Shown: in pieces, positions 6,088 through 7,042 of the stretch
Layout of the letters: each line of letters starts with the position of its first letter
How positions within the stretch are numbered: position 1 is the first letter of the stretch
Assembly: GCA_014804915.1 (NCBI GenBank)
Contig: JAAUYW010000145.1
Location: forward strand, 1-7,042
From: Desulfovibrio sp.
GTDB lineage: Bacteria > Desulfobacterota > Desulfovibrionia > Desulfovibrionales > Desulfovibrionaceae
Length of the DNA: 7,042 bases
Direction: 5' to 3'
Program-made: the position numbers and the translations under genes
Notes under the pieces: generated by a model
The model's database searches: none
Told to the model about the DNA's origin: nothing
The model's input: only the letters and a program-made list of their open reading frames with translations

Positions 6088-6930
6088 TTAGAGCGCCAGC
6101 AGCCATTCATAAGCTGCGTCAATCAGATTTTTCGGCGTGGACGCGCCAGCCGTAAGCCCAACCAGATTCTTGCCTGCAAAGCTTTCCGCTGAAAGCTCGG
6201 CGCATGTTTCCACAAGATATGTTTCAATTCCGGACCCAAGCGCCAGGCTGGCCAGCCTGCGCGTGTTTCCGCTCTGCCTGCCGCCCACCACAACCATCGC
6301 ATCCACGCGGCCGGCTATTGCCAGGGCCTCCTTCTGGCGCTCGGCCGTTGCATCGCAAATCGTATTGAGAATTGTGATTTCAGGATAGAGCGCGGCCAAC
6401 TCCGCTGCTATCTTTTCAAATGTCACCCTGTCCTGCGTTGTCTGTGATGCCAGCACCACCCCCCGCTCCGCCTTCAAACTCCCCGTATCCAGCTCGGCAC
6501 GGGAGCTGAACACCTGCGCCGGGCCGCAGGCATACGAAACCAGGCCTGCCACTTCGGGATGCTCACTCTCGCCAAACAGGGCCAGGGCCTTGCCCCCTTT
6601 TGTGGCATTTGCTATTGCCAGTTGCGCTTTCTTTACTTTTGGGCACGTAGCGTCTTCCACCCTTGCGCAGCGCTTGCGCAGCAGCGTCTCCAGATTGCGG
6701 GTAATGCCATGCGCGCGAATCAGGACAAGATCTTCCGCCTGCGCAGCTTCCGCTTGCGTAATGCATTTCACGCCCTGACGCGCAAAATCGGCAAGCACCT
6801 GCGGATTGTGAATAATCGGTCCAAAAGTGCGAATTGGACCGCTATTTTGCCTGATCGCATTTTCCAGTTTTTTCAGGGCCAGGCTTACGCCCATGCAAAA
6901 ACCGGCTGTTTCAGCGCGAATTACCTGCAT
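6088..6930 (-). CDS. ispH: 4-hydroxy-3-methylbut-2-enyl diphosphate reductase
   Basis: IspH (LytB) makes the last step of the MEP pathway, reducing HMBPP to isopentenyl and dimethylallyl diphosphate in the cytoplasm with a [4Fe-4S] cluster. The 280-residue product has the three cluster cysteines, C12 in AGFCMGV, C96 in EDATCPKV and C192 in NTICDAT. The substrate-binding residues are also there: H41 in GPIIHNPQV, H74 in IRAHG, H124 and the catalytic E126 in GESEHPEV, the SQTTQ segment near 163-166, S220 and N222 in QSGNTRRL, and S264 in TAGASTP. The length is slightly short of the E. coli enzyme but no domain is missing. The ATG at 6930 follows GGAGG and lies inside the end of the upstream reading frame (10-base overlap), suggesting translational coupling. 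The enzyme should be functional. Confidence 0.97.
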   Translation of the reverse strand: MQVIRAETAGFCMGVSLALKKLENAIRQNSGPIRTFGPIIHNPQVLADFARQGVKCITQAEAAQAEDLVLIRAHGITRNLETLLRKRCARVEDATCPKVKKAQLAIANATKGGKALALFGESEHPEVAGLVSYACGPAQVFSSRAELDTGSLKAERGVVLASQTTQDRVTFEKIAAELAALYPEITILNTICDATAERQKEALAIAGRVDAMVVVGGRQSGNTRRLASLALGSGIETYLVETCAELSAESFAGKNLVGLTAGASTPKNLIDAAYEWLLAL

Positions 6931-7042
6931 CTCGCCTCCATAAAGCCTTCCAGGGCCTCAGCCAGCATTTGCCAGTCCTGACAAACCGACAATTTCTGAC
7001 GCAGCTCGCCGACGCCTTGCAAATGCCTGACATACCGCGGGA
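6921..7042 (-). CDS. Unidentified gene upstream of ispH, last 39 codons only
   Basis: A reading frame enters from the right edge and ends at a TAA (6921-6923), 7 bases into the ispH coding sequence. The visible tail includes RYVRHLQGVGELRQKLSV and QDWQMLAEALEGFMEARCR, a plausible soluble helical C-terminus with many Leu, Glu and Arg residues. The overlap with ispH, and the ispH ribosome binding site GGAGG lying inside this frame, favour a real cotranscribed gene. Of the other two minus-strand frames, one has a stop and the other stays open, so the coding case rests mainly on the overlap pattern and residue composition. I do not recognise the family, and the start is outside the window. Confidence 0.5.
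   Translation of the reverse strand, partial: PRYVRHLQGVGELRQKLSVCQDWQMLAEALEGFMEARCR

Overview
The window looks like a chromosomal stretch from a deltaproteobacterium, most likely of the Desulfovibrio group (Desulfovibrionales). This rests on the rpsF-rpsR-rplI order without an intervening ssb or priB, a CheV whose start and CheW core resemble Desulfovibrio CheV proteins as I recall them, and moderate GC content by eye. The taxonomic call is recollection, not a search result. Coding density is high and no gap exceeds about 150 bases. I see no rRNA, tRNA, insertion sequence, CRISPR array or phage gene.

Layout. (1) Bases 1-842, minus strand: a ribosomal protein operon, rpsF (S6), rpsR (S18) and the start of rplI (L9, running off the left edge), with a good sigma70-type promoter and a short leader that can fold into a hairpin. 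(2) 922-1422, plus: a small NlpC/P60 cell-wall hydrolase lipoprotein, divergent from rpsF. (3) 1455-2225, minus: a secreted DsbA-family thiol oxidoreductase with a CHYC active site and an N-terminal helical extension, convergent with the lipoprotein gene. (4) 2355-4208, plus: parA and parB, the chromosome partition ATPase and its DNA-binding CTPase partner. The dsbA-like gene and parA diverge from a compact region with two back-to-back promoter candidates. (5) 4314-7042, minus: a likely operon of an unidentified gene (only its last 39 codons visible), ispH (last step of the MEP isoprenoid pathway), cheV (CheW-receiver chemotaxis adaptor) and a 222-residue protein resembling the region that precedes the AAA+ GTPase domain in some McrB-type proteins.

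Most of the window is housekeeping: translation, envelope, periplasmic redox, chromosome segregation, isoprenoid synthesis and chemotaxis. The least ordinary item is the 222-residue gene at 4314-4982. It looks like a free-standing McrB-type front domain with no AAA+ motor, and it lies directly behind cheV in the same reading frame, separated from it by one TAA codon. That is the best candidate for something undescribed, although nothing in the sequence proves a defence or signalling role.
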